Source of the DNA: DASUPK01 sp963695675
GTDB lineage: Bacteria; Actinomycetota; Thermoleophilia; Solirubrobacterales; 70-9
Assembly (NCBI GenBank): GCA_963695675.1
Contig: CAVOGY010000001.1
Span: 62,001 to 126,000 of the forward strand
Length of the DNA stretch: 64,000 nucleotides
Reading direction: 5' to 3'
Numbering within the stretch: the first letter of the stretch is position 1; each line of letters opens with the position of its first letter. A program made the translations under genes and the position numbers. The notes beneath the pieces are model-generated. The model searched no databases and was not told the origin of the DNA. It saw nothing but the letters and a program-made list of their open reading frames with translations. Positions 31,957-40,465 of this stretch are shown here, one piece after another.

Positions 31957-33009
31957 ATGGCTGTAGACCCCACAGCTCCAAGCCCGGGTAGGCCCGCCGC
32001 CCTCGAGCCGGGTATTGCGCTCGGAGAGGACGCGGTTGAGGGCCAGGCCGGCGTCGGTCCCTACCAACTCGCGCTGCGACGCCTGCGGCGCAACAAGACG
32101 GCGCTCGCCTTCGGAGCGATGTTCCTCGTGATCGTCCTGATGTGTCTGTGCGCGCCGCTCTACGCCAAGCATGTGGCGCATACCACAGTGTCGGCGAACC
32201 ACATCACCGACAGGATCACGGTCAGGGGAAAGGAGAGGGACGTCGTCTCGCCCGGCGGGATCCCGACCGGGCCAACCTGGACGGCGAAGTTCCTGCTCGG
32301 GGCGGACTCCAACGGGCGCGACGTGGCGGTCAGGCTGCTCTACGGGGGCCGGAACTCGCTTGAGATCGGATTCATCGCGACCTTCATCAGCTGCCTGCTG
32401 GCGACCATCATCGCTCTGACGGCGGGTTACTACCGCGGCGTGGTCGACGGGGTGCTCTCCCGGACCCTTGACCTGATCTGGGCCTATCCCGTGATCCTGC
32501 TCGGCATCGCCCTGGGGACGGCGCTCGCGGTGGGGGGCCTCAACTTCGGCTTATTCACCGTCAACGGAACCTCACTGTGGATCCCCGCGATCATCATCGG
32601 GGTCGTCTACGTGCCGTACATGGCAAAACCCCTGCGGGGGCAGGTGCTGAGCCTGCGCGAGAAGGAGTTCGTGGAGGCGGCGCGCGCGCAGGGCGCCGGG
32701 AACCTGCGGATCATGGGCCGGGAGATCCTCCCCAACATCGCCTCGAGCGTGATCGTCTTCATCCCGCTGATGATCGCCAATGCGATCCTGCTCGAAGCGG
32801 CGCTCTCCTTCCTCGGCGCCGGTGTCCAGCCTCCGAACCCTTCGTGGGGGACGATGATCGCCGACGGCATTCGCCTGATCCCGAGCGCGATGCACCTGAC
32901 CCTGATCCCCGGTGGGATGCTCGTGCTGGCGGTGCTGGGGATCAACGTCTTCGGTGATGGCGTCCGCGACGCACTCGACCCGCGCGCCGAGGTGCGCATC
33001 GAGCACTGA
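31957..33009 (+). CDS. dppC: peptide ABC transporter permease, DppC type
   Basis: 350 residues. N-terminal 50 residues are cytoplasmic, then a first membrane helix (FGAMFLVIVLMCLCAPLYA), a long periplasmic loop and a BPD_transp_1 core with five helices. The EAA-type coupling loop is FVEAARAQGAGNLRIMGREILPN, and the end PPNPSWGTMIADG is typical of DppC/OppC. ATG start; the stop overlaps the dppB ATG by 1 nt. The order SBP-C-B-D-F is unusual, as B normally precedes C. Confidence 0.92.
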   Translation: MAVDPTAPSPGRPAALEPGIALGEDAVEGQAGVGPYQLALRRLRRNKTALAFGAMFLVIVLMCLCAPLYAKHVAHTTVSANHITDRITVRGKERDVVSPGGIPTGPTWTAKFLLGADSNGRDVAVRLLYGGRNSLEIGFIATFISCLLATIIALTAGYYRGVVDGVLSRTLDLIWAYPVILLGIALGTALAVGGLNFGLFTVNGTSLWIPAIIIGVVYVPYMAKPLRGQVLSLREKEFVEAARAQGAGNLRIMGREILPNIASSVIVFIPLMIANAILLEAALSFLGAGVQPPNPSWGTMIADGIRLIPSAMHLTLIPGGMLVLAVLGINVFGDGVRDALDPRAEVRIEH

Positions 33010-33959
33010 TGGCGCGGTTCCTCGTACGCCGGCTCCTCGCCATGGTCGCGGTGCTGTTCGCGATCTCCGTCCTCACCTTCCTGATCTTTCAGGCGATCCC
33101 CAACGGCGACCCGGCGGTGCGTCTGGGCGGCCGCAACTCGACGCCGGAGACCCGCGAGGCGATCCGCAAGGACTGGGGCTTCGACAAGCCGATCTACGAG
33201 CAGTACGGCATCACCATGAAGAAGATCCTGACGGGCACGGTCGTCTCCTACTCGCAGCAGATCAACGTCGTCGACGAGATCAAGCGAGATCTGCCCGCGA
33301 CGCTCTCGCTGGCGATCGGGGCCGGCATCATCTGGCTCGGCTTCGGGATCCTCTTCGGCGTGATCAGCGCGGTGAAGGCCGGCAAGTTCACGGACACCGG
33401 CCTCACCGTCTTATCCCTGATCGGAGTGTCGACCCCGGTCTTCCTGCTCGGCGCGCTCGTCCTCTGGGCCTTCTCCTACAAGCTCACGATCTTCCCGGCC
33501 AGCGGATATGTGCCCTTAACCCAGGACCCCTGGGGATGGCTCAACCACCTGCTCCTGCCCTGGTTCGTGCTCTCGGTGCTGTTCATCGGGTTCTACTCCA
33601 GGGTGTTGCGATCGAACATCCTCGACACCATCAACGAGGACTACGTCCGCACCGCCCGGGCGAAAGGCCTCAGCGAGCGCCGAGTGCTGATCCACCACGT
33701 GCTCCGCAACTCGCTGATCCCTGTGGTCTCGCTCTGGGGCCTCGACTTCGCGGCGGTGATCGGGGGCGGTGCGATCCTCACGGAAACTGTCTTCAACCTG
33801 CAGGGCGTGGGTCAGTACGCGGCCACGTCGATTCAGCAGTTAGACGTGCCGCCGGTTCTGGTGATCACGATGTTCGGCGCGTTCTTCGTGGTGGTGCTCA
33901 GCGCCGTGGTGGACATCATCTACGCGGTGCTCGACCCCAGGATCAGGCTGAGCGGCTGA
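33009..33959 (+). CDS. dppB: peptide ABC transporter permease, DppB type
   Basis: 316 residues with six membrane helices, beginning RFLVRRLLAMVAVLFAISVL as in DppB/OppB. Coupling loop DYVRTARAKGLSERRVLIHHVLRN with the EAA-like pattern, and the end VVVLSAVVDIIYAVLDPRIR. Forms the channel with the DppC-type subunit. It overlaps neighbours on both sides by one nucleotide (TGATG), so translation is coupled. Confidence 0.92.
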   Translation: MARFLVRRLLAMVAVLFAISVLTFLIFQAIPNGDPAVRLGGRNSTPETREAIRKDWGFDKPIYEQYGITMKKILTGTVVSYSQQINVVDEIKRDLPATLSLAIGAGIIWLGFGILFGVISAVKAGKFTDTGLTVLSLIGVSTPVFLLGALVLWAFSYKLTIFPASGYVPLTQDPWGWLNHLLLPWFVLSVLFIGFYSRVLRSNILDTINEDYVRTARAKGLSERRVLIHHVLRNSLIPVVSLWGLDFAAVIGGGAILTETVFNLQGVGQYAATSIQQLDVPPVLVITMFGAFFVVVLSAVVDIIYAVLDPRIRLSG

Positions 33960-34990
33960 TGGCAGGCCCCCTGCTCGAGGTCGAGGACCTCACGGTCGAT
34001 TTCGCGACCGACGAGGGCACCGTGCACGCAGTCGGCGGCGTCTCCTTCTCACTGCAGGCCGGCGAGGTGCTCAGCATCGTCGGGGAGTCCGGCTCCGGAA
34101 AGTCGGTCACCGCGATGACGATCCTGGGGCTCACCCGTGGGCCCAACGCGCGCATCTCCGGCTCGGTTCGCTACCAGGGCAAGGAGCTGACCACGGCAAG
34201 CAACGAGGAGCTGCAGGCGATCCGCGGGGACCGGATCGCGATGGTCTTCCAGGATCCGATGTCCTCGTTCAACCCGGTCCAGAAGATCGGCGACCAGATC
34301 GTCGAGGCGATCCTCGCCCACCGCGACATGGGCAAGGCGGCCGCCCACCGCAAGGCCGTGGAGGCGCTCGGCTCAGTCGGGATCCCCGACCCCGAGACGC
34401 GCGCCCAGCACTACCCCTTCGAGTTCTCGGGCGGGATGCGCCAGAGGGCGATGATCGCGATGGCGCTCGCGCTCGAGCCGGCGATCCTGATCGCCGACGA
34501 GCCCTCGACGGCGCTCGACGTCACGATCCAGGCGCAGATCCTCGAGCTGCTCAAGGACCTGAACCAGGAGCGTGGGCTCTCGGTGATCCTGATCACCCAC
34601 GACCTCGGGGTCGTCGCCGAGATTGCCGACCGCGTTCTGGTCATGTACGCCGGGCAGATCGTCGAGCGGGGAGAGCTCGACGAGATCTTCTACGACCCCC
34701 AGCACCCCTACACCTGGGGGCTGCTGGGCTCGATCGCTCGGCTCGACCAGGAGCGCGTCGAGCGCCTGCCGCAGATCAGAGGACAGCCGCCCTCGCTGAT
34801 TTCGCTCCCGCCAGGATGCCGCTTCCGGCCGCGCTGCCCGCACGCCTTCGAGAAGTGCGGCGAGCCGCCGGCACTCGAGGAGCGCCTGCTGAGGGCGAAG
34901 GACCATGCCGATCGCTGCTGGCTCGACCCGAACGACAAGAAGGAGCTCCGCGAGGTCGAGGGTCGGATCGGGCTCGAGGTGCCGGCCTGA
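33959..34990 (+). CDS. dppD: peptide ABC transporter ATP-binding protein, DppD type
   Basis: 343 residues. Walker A GESGSGKSVTAMTILG, Q-loop VFQDPMSSFNPV, signature EFSGGMRQRAMIAMALALEP, Walker B ILIADEPSTALDV and H-loop LITHDLG. The C-terminal oligopeptide-transporter extension has PPGCRFRPRCPHAFEKCGEPP, whose Cys cluster may bind an Fe-S cluster as in DppD/OppD. ATG overlaps the dppB stop; the stop overlaps the dppF start. Confidence 0.93.
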   Translation: MAGPLLEVEDLTVDFATDEGTVHAVGGVSFSLQAGEVLSIVGESGSGKSVTAMTILGLTRGPNARISGSVRYQGKELTTASNEELQAIRGDRIAMVFQDPMSSFNPVQKIGDQIVEAILAHRDMGKAAAHRKAVEALGSVGIPDPETRAQHYPFEFSGGMRQRAMIAMALALEPAILIADEPSTALDVTIQAQILELLKDLNQERGLSVILITHDLGVVAEIADRVLVMYAGQIVERGELDEIFYDPQHPYTWGLLGSIARLDQERVERLPQIRGQPPSLISLPPGCRFRPRCPHAFEKCGEPPALEERLLRAKDHADRCWLDPNDKKELREVEGRIGLEVPA

Positions 34991-36078
34991 TGGCCAAGGG
35001 CGATCCCCTCCTCGAGGTTCGCCACCTCGTCAAGCACTTCCCGATCAAGTCGGGAATCCTGTTCGACCGCGAAGTGGCGAGCGTCAAGGCGGTGGACGAC
35101 TGCAGTCTGACCCTGTACGAGGGGGAGACGCTCGGCCTGGTGGGCGAGTCCGGCTGCGGCAAGTCGACCCTCTGCCGCACCATCATCCAGCTGCTCGAGC
35201 CAACCTCCGGCTCGGTCCTTTACCACGGGCGCGAGCTGGTCGGCCTTTCACGCCGGGAGCTGCGCCCGGTGCGGCGGGAGATCCAGATGATCTTCCAAGA
35301 CCCGTACGCCTCGCTCAACCCCCGCAAGCGGGTCGTGCAGATCATCGGTGACCCATTGCAGCTCCACGGTCTCGCCTCGGGGACGCAGCTGCGGCGTGAG
35401 ATTCAGGAGCTGATGGACAGGGTCGGCCTCCAGCCCGAGCACTACAACCGCTACCCGCATGAGTTTTCGGGCGGCCAGCGGCAGCGGATCGGGATCGCCC
35501 GGGCGCTCGCGCTCCGCCCGAAGCTGATCATCGCCGACGAGCCGGTCTCGGCCCTGGATGTCTCGATCCAGGCGCAGATCATCAACCTGCTCGAGGACCT
35601 GCAGGACGAGTTCAACCTCTCCTACATCTTCGTCGCCCACGATCTCGGCGTCGTCCGCCACGTCTCCGACCGGATCGCGGTCATGTACCTGGGCAAGATC
35701 GTCGAGCGATCTCCGGCGGCCGTCCTCTACGAGCGGCCCATTCATCCCTACTCGGTGGCGCTGCTCTCCGCCGTTCCGATCCCGGACCCGAAGGCGAACG
35801 CGGCGCGCCAGCCGGTGGTGCTGGAGGGCGACGTGCCGAGCCCGGTCAACCCGCCGCCGGGGTGCCACTTCCACACGCGCTGCCCGTGGGCGACGGCGAT
35901 CTGCTCCCAGGACGAGCCGCCACTGGCCGAGTACGAGTCGGGCCAGGCGGCCGCCTGTCATCACCCCCGAAACGTCGATTCGAGCATGATCGCGGGCGTC
36001 GAGGTCGCGCCGGACAGCCCCGGCTCCGCCACTGATCGGCTCCCGGAGCCAGAGGAAGCCGCTGCGGCGGCGCGTTAG
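34990..36078 (+). CDS. dppF: peptide ABC transporter ATP-binding protein, DppF type
   Basis: 362 residues. Walker A GESGCGKSTLCRTIIQLL, Q-loop IFQDPYASLNPRKRV, signature EFSGGQRQRIGIARALALRP, Walker B LIIADEPVSALDVS, H-loop VAHDLG, then the PPGCHFHTRCPWATAICSQ Cys extension. A further 40-residue acidic tail follows. The pair with DppD powers import. Last gene of the transporter operon; it lies between alaS and ruvX, which are often neighbours in related genomes. Confidence 0.93.
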   Translation: MAKGDPLLEVRHLVKHFPIKSGILFDREVASVKAVDDCSLTLYEGETLGLVGESGCGKSTLCRTIIQLLEPTSGSVLYHGRELVGLSRRELRPVRREIQMIFQDPYASLNPRKRVVQIIGDPLQLHGLASGTQLRREIQELMDRVGLQPEHYNRYPHEFSGGQRQRIGIARALALRPKLIIADEPVSALDVSIQAQIINLLEDLQDEFNLSYIFVAHDLGVVRHVSDRIAVMYLGKIVERSPAAVLYERPIHPYSVALLSAVPIPDPKANAARQPVVLEGDVPSPVNPPPGCHFHTRCPWATAICSQDEPPLAEYESGQAAACHHPRNVDSSMIAGVEVAPDSPGSATDRLPEPEEAAAAAR

Positions 36079-36124
36079 CTTGGTGACCCGACCGTCTCGC
36101 GCGCAACCTCCCCGGCCGGGCCAC

Positions 36125-36130
36125 TAGGGT
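36125..36130 (+). promoter_or_regulatory. -10 element of leaderless ruvX
   Basis: TAGGGT followed by 7 nt to GTG 36138. A TTG at 36132 lies only 1 nt beyond the -10 and would be outside the mRNA, which argues for the GTG start. Confidence 0.5.
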
Positions 36131-36137
36131 TTTGCGG

Positions 36138-36563
36138 GTGCTCGCGCTCGATTACGGCACGGCTCGCTGTGGCTGTGCGATCTCCGATCCGACGGGAACC
36201 CTGGTCCGCCCGCTCGAGGCGATCGAGCCGCCGGACCCCGCGTCGGTCGCCGAGCTCGTCGCCGCCCAGAGGGCCGATCGGGTGATCGTCGGTCTGCCCA
36301 CCACCCTCTCGGGGGAGGAGGGCGAGCAGGCCCTGCTGAGCAGGGCCTTCGTCGCGGAGCTCACCCAGCTACTGGACGTGCCGGTGGAGACATACGACGA
36401 GCGCCTCACGACTCGGATGGCGGACAGGAGTGCCCGCGAGGGCGCCCGGGCCGACCGCGACTCGCTCGCGGCCGCTCACCTGCTCGAGTCCTACCTCGAT
36501 ATGAGAGGGCGCGGCGGAAGCGAAGCTGAGCAGCGACCCGATTCACGGGGTGGGGAGGCGTAG
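36138..36563 (+). CDS. ruvX: Holliday junction resolvase-like protein (YqgF/RuvX)
   Basis: 141 residues, RNase H fold. LALDYGTARCGCAISDPTG carries the catalytic Asp, DRVIVGLPTTLSGEEG the second acidic region, and TYDERLTTRMADR the ER motif; DRDSLAAAHLLESYL ends the domain. YqgF acts in 16S rRNA 5' maturation and perhaps recombination. GTG start chosen from the -10 spacing; homologues start about two residues earlier. The stop is immediately followed by the mltG GTG. Confidence 0.9.
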   Translation: MLALDYGTARCGCAISDPTGTLVRPLEAIEPPDPASVAELVAAQRADRVIVGLPTTLSGEEGEQALLSRAFVAELTQLLDVPVETYDERLTTRMADRSAREGARADRDSLAAAHLLESYLDMRGRGGSEAEQRPDSRGGEA

Positions 36564-37997
36564 GTGCCCGACCGAGAGGAGTGGTTCGCCGACACAGAGG
36601 GCAACCTGACTGGGCCCGGGGACGGGACGGCGCCGGCGACCGACGAGTTCGGCCGAGACGATCCCGCCTCACTCGAGCGCGAGCGCCGACGACGGGAGCG
36701 GGAGGCGCGGCGCAGCAAGTCGCGCCAGGGCGGCAAGCAGCCAAGGCCGGCCGCGGCCACCGCCGAAGCTCCGCGCCCCGCGAGTGTGCCCGAGCAGCCC
36801 ACGGTCACCAAACCGCCCGCCGATTCCGGCACCAAACCGCCCGCCGATTCCGGCACCAAACCGCCCGCCGATTCCGGCACCAAACCGCCCGCCGATTCCG
36901 GCACCAAACCGCCCGCCGATTCCGGCGGGGATGGGGGAGATCCGTCTCCGCAGAGGCCACGAGGGAGGTACTGGCGGCGCCGCATCCTGGCTCTCGCCTT
37001 GCTCCTGGTCGGGGCTCTGATCGCCTGGTTTCTGATCGCCCTCTTCCAGCCAGCTCCGTTCGACCCCGGCGAGGGGTCGGGCCAGGCGATCGTCACGATC
37101 CCGGCGGGCGCCAGCGCCAGCGACGTCGCCGAGTTGCTCGCCGACGACGACGTGGTCTCGAACAGAACCCTGTTCGAATGGCGGCTGAAGCTCGCCGGCA
37201 AGAGCGACGAGATCCTGCCCGGCCGCTACGTACTCGCCCAGAACATGAGCTACGCAGCGGCGATCGACAGGCTGACCAGCTCGGGCGGCCAGGTGACGGT
37301 GACCATTCCCGAGGGCGAGGACAGGAACCAGATCGCGCCCCAGGTGAAGGACCTCGGGCTGACAGGCGACTACCTGGCGGCGACGAAGAGCTTCAAGGGT
37401 TTCGACCCGAACCGCTACGGCGCGCACAACCCGAGGTCGCTGGAGGGCTTCCTCTTCCCGGCGACCTACGAGGTCGACCCAGGGGCGGCAGTCGGCCAGC
37501 TCGTCTCGGAGCAGCTCCAGGCTTTCCAGCAGAACATCGGCGGGGTCGACATGTCCTACGCGAAGTCGAAGAACCTGACCGTCTACGACGTGCTCAAGAT
37601 CGCTTCGATGATCGACAAGGAGGTGATGGTCCCCTCGGAGCGTCCGCTGGTTGCCGCGGTGATCTACAACCGGCTGCACCGCGGAATGCCGCTCGGCATC
37701 GACGCGACCACCCGGTACGAGTTCCACAACTACACGGATGAGATCACCGCGTCGCAGCTCAAGTCCCCCTCGGCGTACAACACGCGCGTCAACGCCGGCC
37801 TCACCCCGACGCCGATCGGGAATCCGGGGCTCGACGCGATCCAGGCCGCGGCCCATCCGGCGAAGGTCGACTACCTCTACTACGTGCTGGAGGCCAACGG
37901 AGGGGGTCAGCACTGCTTCACCGCCAGCGGGGCCGAGTTCAACCAGCTAGTCGCCGCCTACAACGCGGGGCGGGCGCCCGCCAGCTGCCGGAGTTGA
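36564..37997 (+). CDS. mltG: endolytic murein transglycosylase MltG
   Basis: 477 residues. Cytoplasmic N-terminus of about 135 residues, disordered, with five KPPADSGT repeats; one membrane helix (ILALALLLVGALIAWFLIAL); a LysM-like region (IVTIPAGASASDVAELLADD); and the YceG catalytic domain with EGFLFPATYEV (catalytic Glu), ASMIDKEVMVPSERPLVAAV, YNRLHRGMPLGIDATTRYE and SPSAYNTRVNAGLTPTPIGNPG. Cuts nascent glycan strands. GTG start abutting ruvX. Conserved order ruvX-mltG-aroE. Confidence 0.93.
   Translation: MPDREEWFADTEGNLTGPGDGTAPATDEFGRDDPASLERERRRREREARRSKSRQGGKQPRPAAATAEAPRPASVPEQPTVTKPPADSGTKPPADSGTKPPADSGTKPPADSGTKPPADSGGDGGDPSPQRPRGRYWRRRILALALLLVGALIAWFLIALFQPAPFDPGEGSGQAIVTIPAGASASDVAELLADDDVVSNRTLFEWRLKLAGKSDEILPGRYVLAQNMSYAAAIDRLTSSGGQVTVTIPEGEDRNQIAPQVKDLGLTGDYLAATKSFKGFDPNRYGAHNPRSLEGFLFPATYEVDPGAAVGQLVSEQLQAFQQNIGGVDMSYAKSKNLTVYDVLKIASMIDKEVMVPSERPLVAAVIYNRLHRGMPLGIDATTRYEFHNYTDEITASQLKSPSAYNTRVNAGLTPTPIGNPGLDAIQAAAHPAKVDYLYYVLEANGGGQHCFTASGAEFNQLVAAYNAGRAPASCRS
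36807..36926 (+). repeat. five 24-bp coding repeats (TKPPADSG)
   Basis: Five tandem in-frame 24-bp units at 36807, 36831, 36855, 36879 and 36903, apparently identical at DNA level. They lie in the cytoplasmic tail of MltG. The perfect DNA identity suggests recent expansion and likely length variation. Confidence 0.9.
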
Positions 37998-38004
37998 ACC
38001 CGCG

Positions 38005-38847
38005 ATGAAGCGGCTGGCGGTGCTGGGGCACCCGGTCTCGCACTCCCGCTCGCCTGCGATGCAGAACGCGGCGCTCGAGGCGCTCGGCCTGGCGGGCGAA
38101 TGGAGCTACGAGGCGCTCGACCTGCCACCGGAGGAACTCGCGACCCAGACGAAGGCGCTTCCCGAGCAGGGGTTCGTCGGCGCCAACGTCACCATCCCCC
38201 ACAAGGAGGCCGCCCTCGCGCTCGCGGACGAGGCCTCCGACGCGGCCCGGCGGATCGGGGCCGCCAACACGCTCAGCTTCGGTGCCGGCGGGATCCGCGC
38301 CGACAACACCGACGCCACCGGCTTGCTGGCAGCGCTCCCGGAGCCGGTCGAGGGGCGCTCGGCGCTCGTCCTGGGGGCAGGCGGGTCGGGACGCGCCGCG
38401 GTCTGGGCGCTGGCCGAGCAGGGCGCCTCGGTATCGGTCTGGAACCGCACGCCGGAGCGGGCGGAGGAGCTGGTCCGCGAGCTCGCCCGCGCCGGGTCGG
38501 ACACCCCTTCTGAGGGGCGCCTTACTCCAGTGAGCGGCGAGCAGGCGCTGGCAAACGGCTACGAGCTGATCGTCAACTGCACGGCGGTCGGGATGCGCGA
38601 CGAGGACCCGTTCGGGCACCTGCCGCTCGATCCCGAGCGCTTGAACGCGGAGATCGTGCTCGTGGACCTGGTCTACGCCGGCTCGGAGAGCAGGCTGATC
38701 GCCGAGGCCCGGAGCCGGAGCGCGACGGCGATCGACGGACTGGAGGTCCTGGTCCGCCAGGGTGGGGAGTCGCTGCGAATCTGGACGGGTATGAATCCAC
38801 CGTTGGACGTCATGCGCGAGGCAGCGAAGAGAGGAGGGGAGTCCTGA
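38005..38847 (+). CDS. aroE: shikimate dehydrogenase
   Basis: 280 residues. Reduces 3-dehydroshikimate with NADPH. Substrate site LGHPVSHSRSPAMQNAALEA, catalytic Lys in NVTIPHKEAALA, DNTDATGLLAAL, and the NADP-binding LGAGGSGRAAVWALAEQGA with WNRTPERA. The end ALEVLVRQGGES-type segment (DGLEVLVRQGGESLRIWTG) is conserved. ATG 8 nt after the mltG stop; the TGA overlaps a 16-codon frame. Confidence 0.94.
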   Translation: MKRLAVLGHPVSHSRSPAMQNAALEALGLAGEWSYEALDLPPEELATQTKALPEQGFVGANVTIPHKEAALALADEASDAARRIGAANTLSFGAGGIRADNTDATGLLAALPEPVEGRSALVLGAGGSGRAAVWALAEQGASVSVWNRTPERAEELVRELARAGSDTPSEGRLTPVSGEQALANGYELIVNCTAVGMRDEDPFGHLPLDPERLNAEIVLVDLVYAGSESRLIAEARSRSATAIDGLEVLVRQGGESLRIWTGMNPPLDVMREAAKRGGES

Positions 38848-38897
38848 TGTCAGACGAGCTGCGGCTCACGCCTGTCGAGCCGCCCGCTAGGACCTGA
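38847..38897 (+). CDS. 16-codon ORF coupled to aroE
   Basis: ATG overlaps the aroE stop (TGATG) and follows GAGGAGGGGAGTCC, a very strong ribosome site. It encodes MSDELRLTPVEPPART and stops 24 nt before htrA. Either a true tiny peptide, or the start of a gene cut off by an indel or deletion. The strong ribosome site is the reason to list it. Confidence 0.35.
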   Translation: MSDELRLTPVEPPART

Positions 38898-38908
38898 GTC
38901 GCCCCTGC

Positions 38909-38914
38909 TAACTT
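38909..38914 (+). promoter_or_regulatory. -10 element of leaderless htrA
   Basis: TAACTT, 7 nt before GTG 38922; no ribosome site is present. Confidence 0.5.
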
Positions 38915-38921
38915 TTGGTTA

Positions 38922-39950
38922 GTGCGGAAGCTGAAGCCCATCCCGGGAGGCTTGAAGTTGGTCTCCGACGGCGTTGCCGATGCGGTCCCGGCGTCCAACC
39001 ACGAGCCGCTGCCGGACGCCGACGCCTTCGATGCCTACTCGCGGACCGTGTCCGGCGTCGCCGAGCGGCTCATACCCTCCGTCGCCCACCTGGCGGTCTC
39101 GCGCCGCACCCGGCGGGGCCGCGCAGAGGGCGCGGGCAGCGGCGTCGCCATCTCCTCCGATGGCTACATGCTCACCTCGGCACACGTCGTCGCGGGTGGC
39201 CACGGCCTCAGCGCCTCATTCGCCGACGGTCGCGAGCTGAGCGGGAAGGTCGCCGGAGCCGATCCCCTTTCGGACCTGGCCGTCGCGCAGGTGGACGCTC
39301 GGGATCTGACGCCGGCCCAGCTGGGCGATGCGGATGAGCTGCGCGTCGGCCAGCTCGTGGTCGCGATCGGCAGCCCGATGGGCCTGGCTGGAACCGTGAC
39401 CGCGGGCGTCGTCTCGGCGCTCGGGCGCTCGCTCCCCACCCGCTCGGGGTCGGCCGGGCGCCTGGTCGAGAACGTGATCCAGACCGACGCGGCGCTCAAC
39501 CCCGGCAACTCCGGAGGCGCCCTCGCCGACGGGCTCGGCCGCGTGATTGGCATCAACACGGCCGTCGCCGGGATCGGGCTCGGCCTTGCCGTCCCCATCA
39601 ACGACGCGACCGGGAAGATCATCTCCGCGCTGATGAAGGAGGGCAGGGTGCGGCGCGCCTATATCGGCATCGTGGGCGGCTCGCGGCCGCTGCCGCCGAA
39701 GATCGCCTCGCGGCTCGGTCGCGACAAGGGGATCGAGGTGGTCGAGGTGGTGGGTGGCAGCCCTGCCGCGCGGGCCGGCCTTCGCGCGGAGGACCTGATC
39801 GTGGCCGTCGACGGCGAGCCGATGGGGGACGTCGGAGACCTTCAGCGGCTGATGGTGGCCGAGCGGATCGGCCAGGGGATACAGGTCGACGTGGTCCGCG
39901 AAGGGAACTTCCTCAAGCTCGACCTGATCCCGCGCGAGCTCGAGACTTAG
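38922..39950 (+). CDS. HtrA/DegP-like serine protease with PDZ domain
   Basis: 342 residues. Trypsin-like domain with catalytic His (MLTSAHVVAGG), Asp (DPLSDLAVAQVD) and Ser (ALNPGNSGGALAD), followed by one PDZ domain (GIEVVEVVGGSPAARAGLRA, then DLIVAVDGEPMGDV). Unusually there is no signal peptide or membrane helix in the first 50 residues, so it may be cytoplasmic or exported in another way. GTG start set by the -10 spacing. It separates aroE from the other aro genes. Confidence 0.9.
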   Translation: MRKLKPIPGGLKLVSDGVADAVPASNHEPLPDADAFDAYSRTVSGVAERLIPSVAHLAVSRRTRRGRAEGAGSGVAISSDGYMLTSAHVVAGGHGLSASFADGRELSGKVAGADPLSDLAVAQVDARDLTPAQLGDADELRVGQLVVAIGSPMGLAGTVTAGVVSALGRSLPTRSGSAGRLVENVIQTDAALNPGNSGGALADGLGRVIGINTAVAGIGLGLAVPINDATGKIISALMKEGRVRRAYIGIVGGSRPLPPKIASRLGRDKGIEVVEVVGGSPAARAGLRAEDLIVAVDGEPMGDVGDLQRLMVAERIGQGIQVDVVREGNFLKLDLIPRELET

Positions 39951-39958
39951 CCGCTTTC

Positions 39959-40415
39959 CTATCCGGTCGGCTTGTTGTTTCCGCTCTTCGCGGAGCGCTC
40001 CGACGACCTCGATGCGGCCGACGACCTTGCCGGAGGCGGCAAACAGGATGCCGAAGGTCCCGGGGGTGCTCGGCAGCAGCTCGAAGCGTGCCGGTGTGTC
40101 CTGAGTCGCGAACCCGATCAGGCCGAACTCGGGAATCGAGATCTCCCTCGGAGGGCGGGAGCGAACCAGCAGCGTGAGCTGATGGCCGACGTGGACCGGG
40201 GCGACCACGGGGAATTTCTTGCCGCCCACGGTGATCTCCGCCACCGGCGGCAGGACGTCGGTGATCGGCACGCTCGGCGTGGTCGGGATCGACTGGGTCG
40301 TCGTCGTGCCGGTCGTGGTCCCGTTTCGCGGCGCGCGCTGGGGCACCAGGGCGGCCGCCAGGGTGGAGAGCCCGAGCAGGATCAGCATCACGATCAGCAG
40401 GCGCCGCGCAGCCAT
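39959..40415 (-). CDS. membrane-anchored beta-rich (cupredoxin-like) protein, 3' end uncertain
   Basis: About 152 residues: membrane helix at the start (LLIVMLILLGLSTLAAAL), Thr-rich linker, then a strand-rich domain (EITVGGKKFPVVAPVHVGHQ, then LTLLVRSRPP and GTFGILFAASGKVVGRIEVV) like a copper-less cupredoxin. The uninterrupted frame runs on to 39216, antisense to htrA, and that part is not protein-like. A one-base shift near 39970 would end it with KPTG and a TAG at 39959. I favour that reading. Confidence 0.6.
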
Positions 40416-40465
40416 CAGCGCGGTTTGGATGGGGAGATCTGCGCCGCCACGGGGCTTTCAACGAT

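Noticed and set aside
36807..36926. CRISPR-like regular repeats
   Set aside because: Units are contiguous 24-bp codon repeats without spacers and encode part of MltG.
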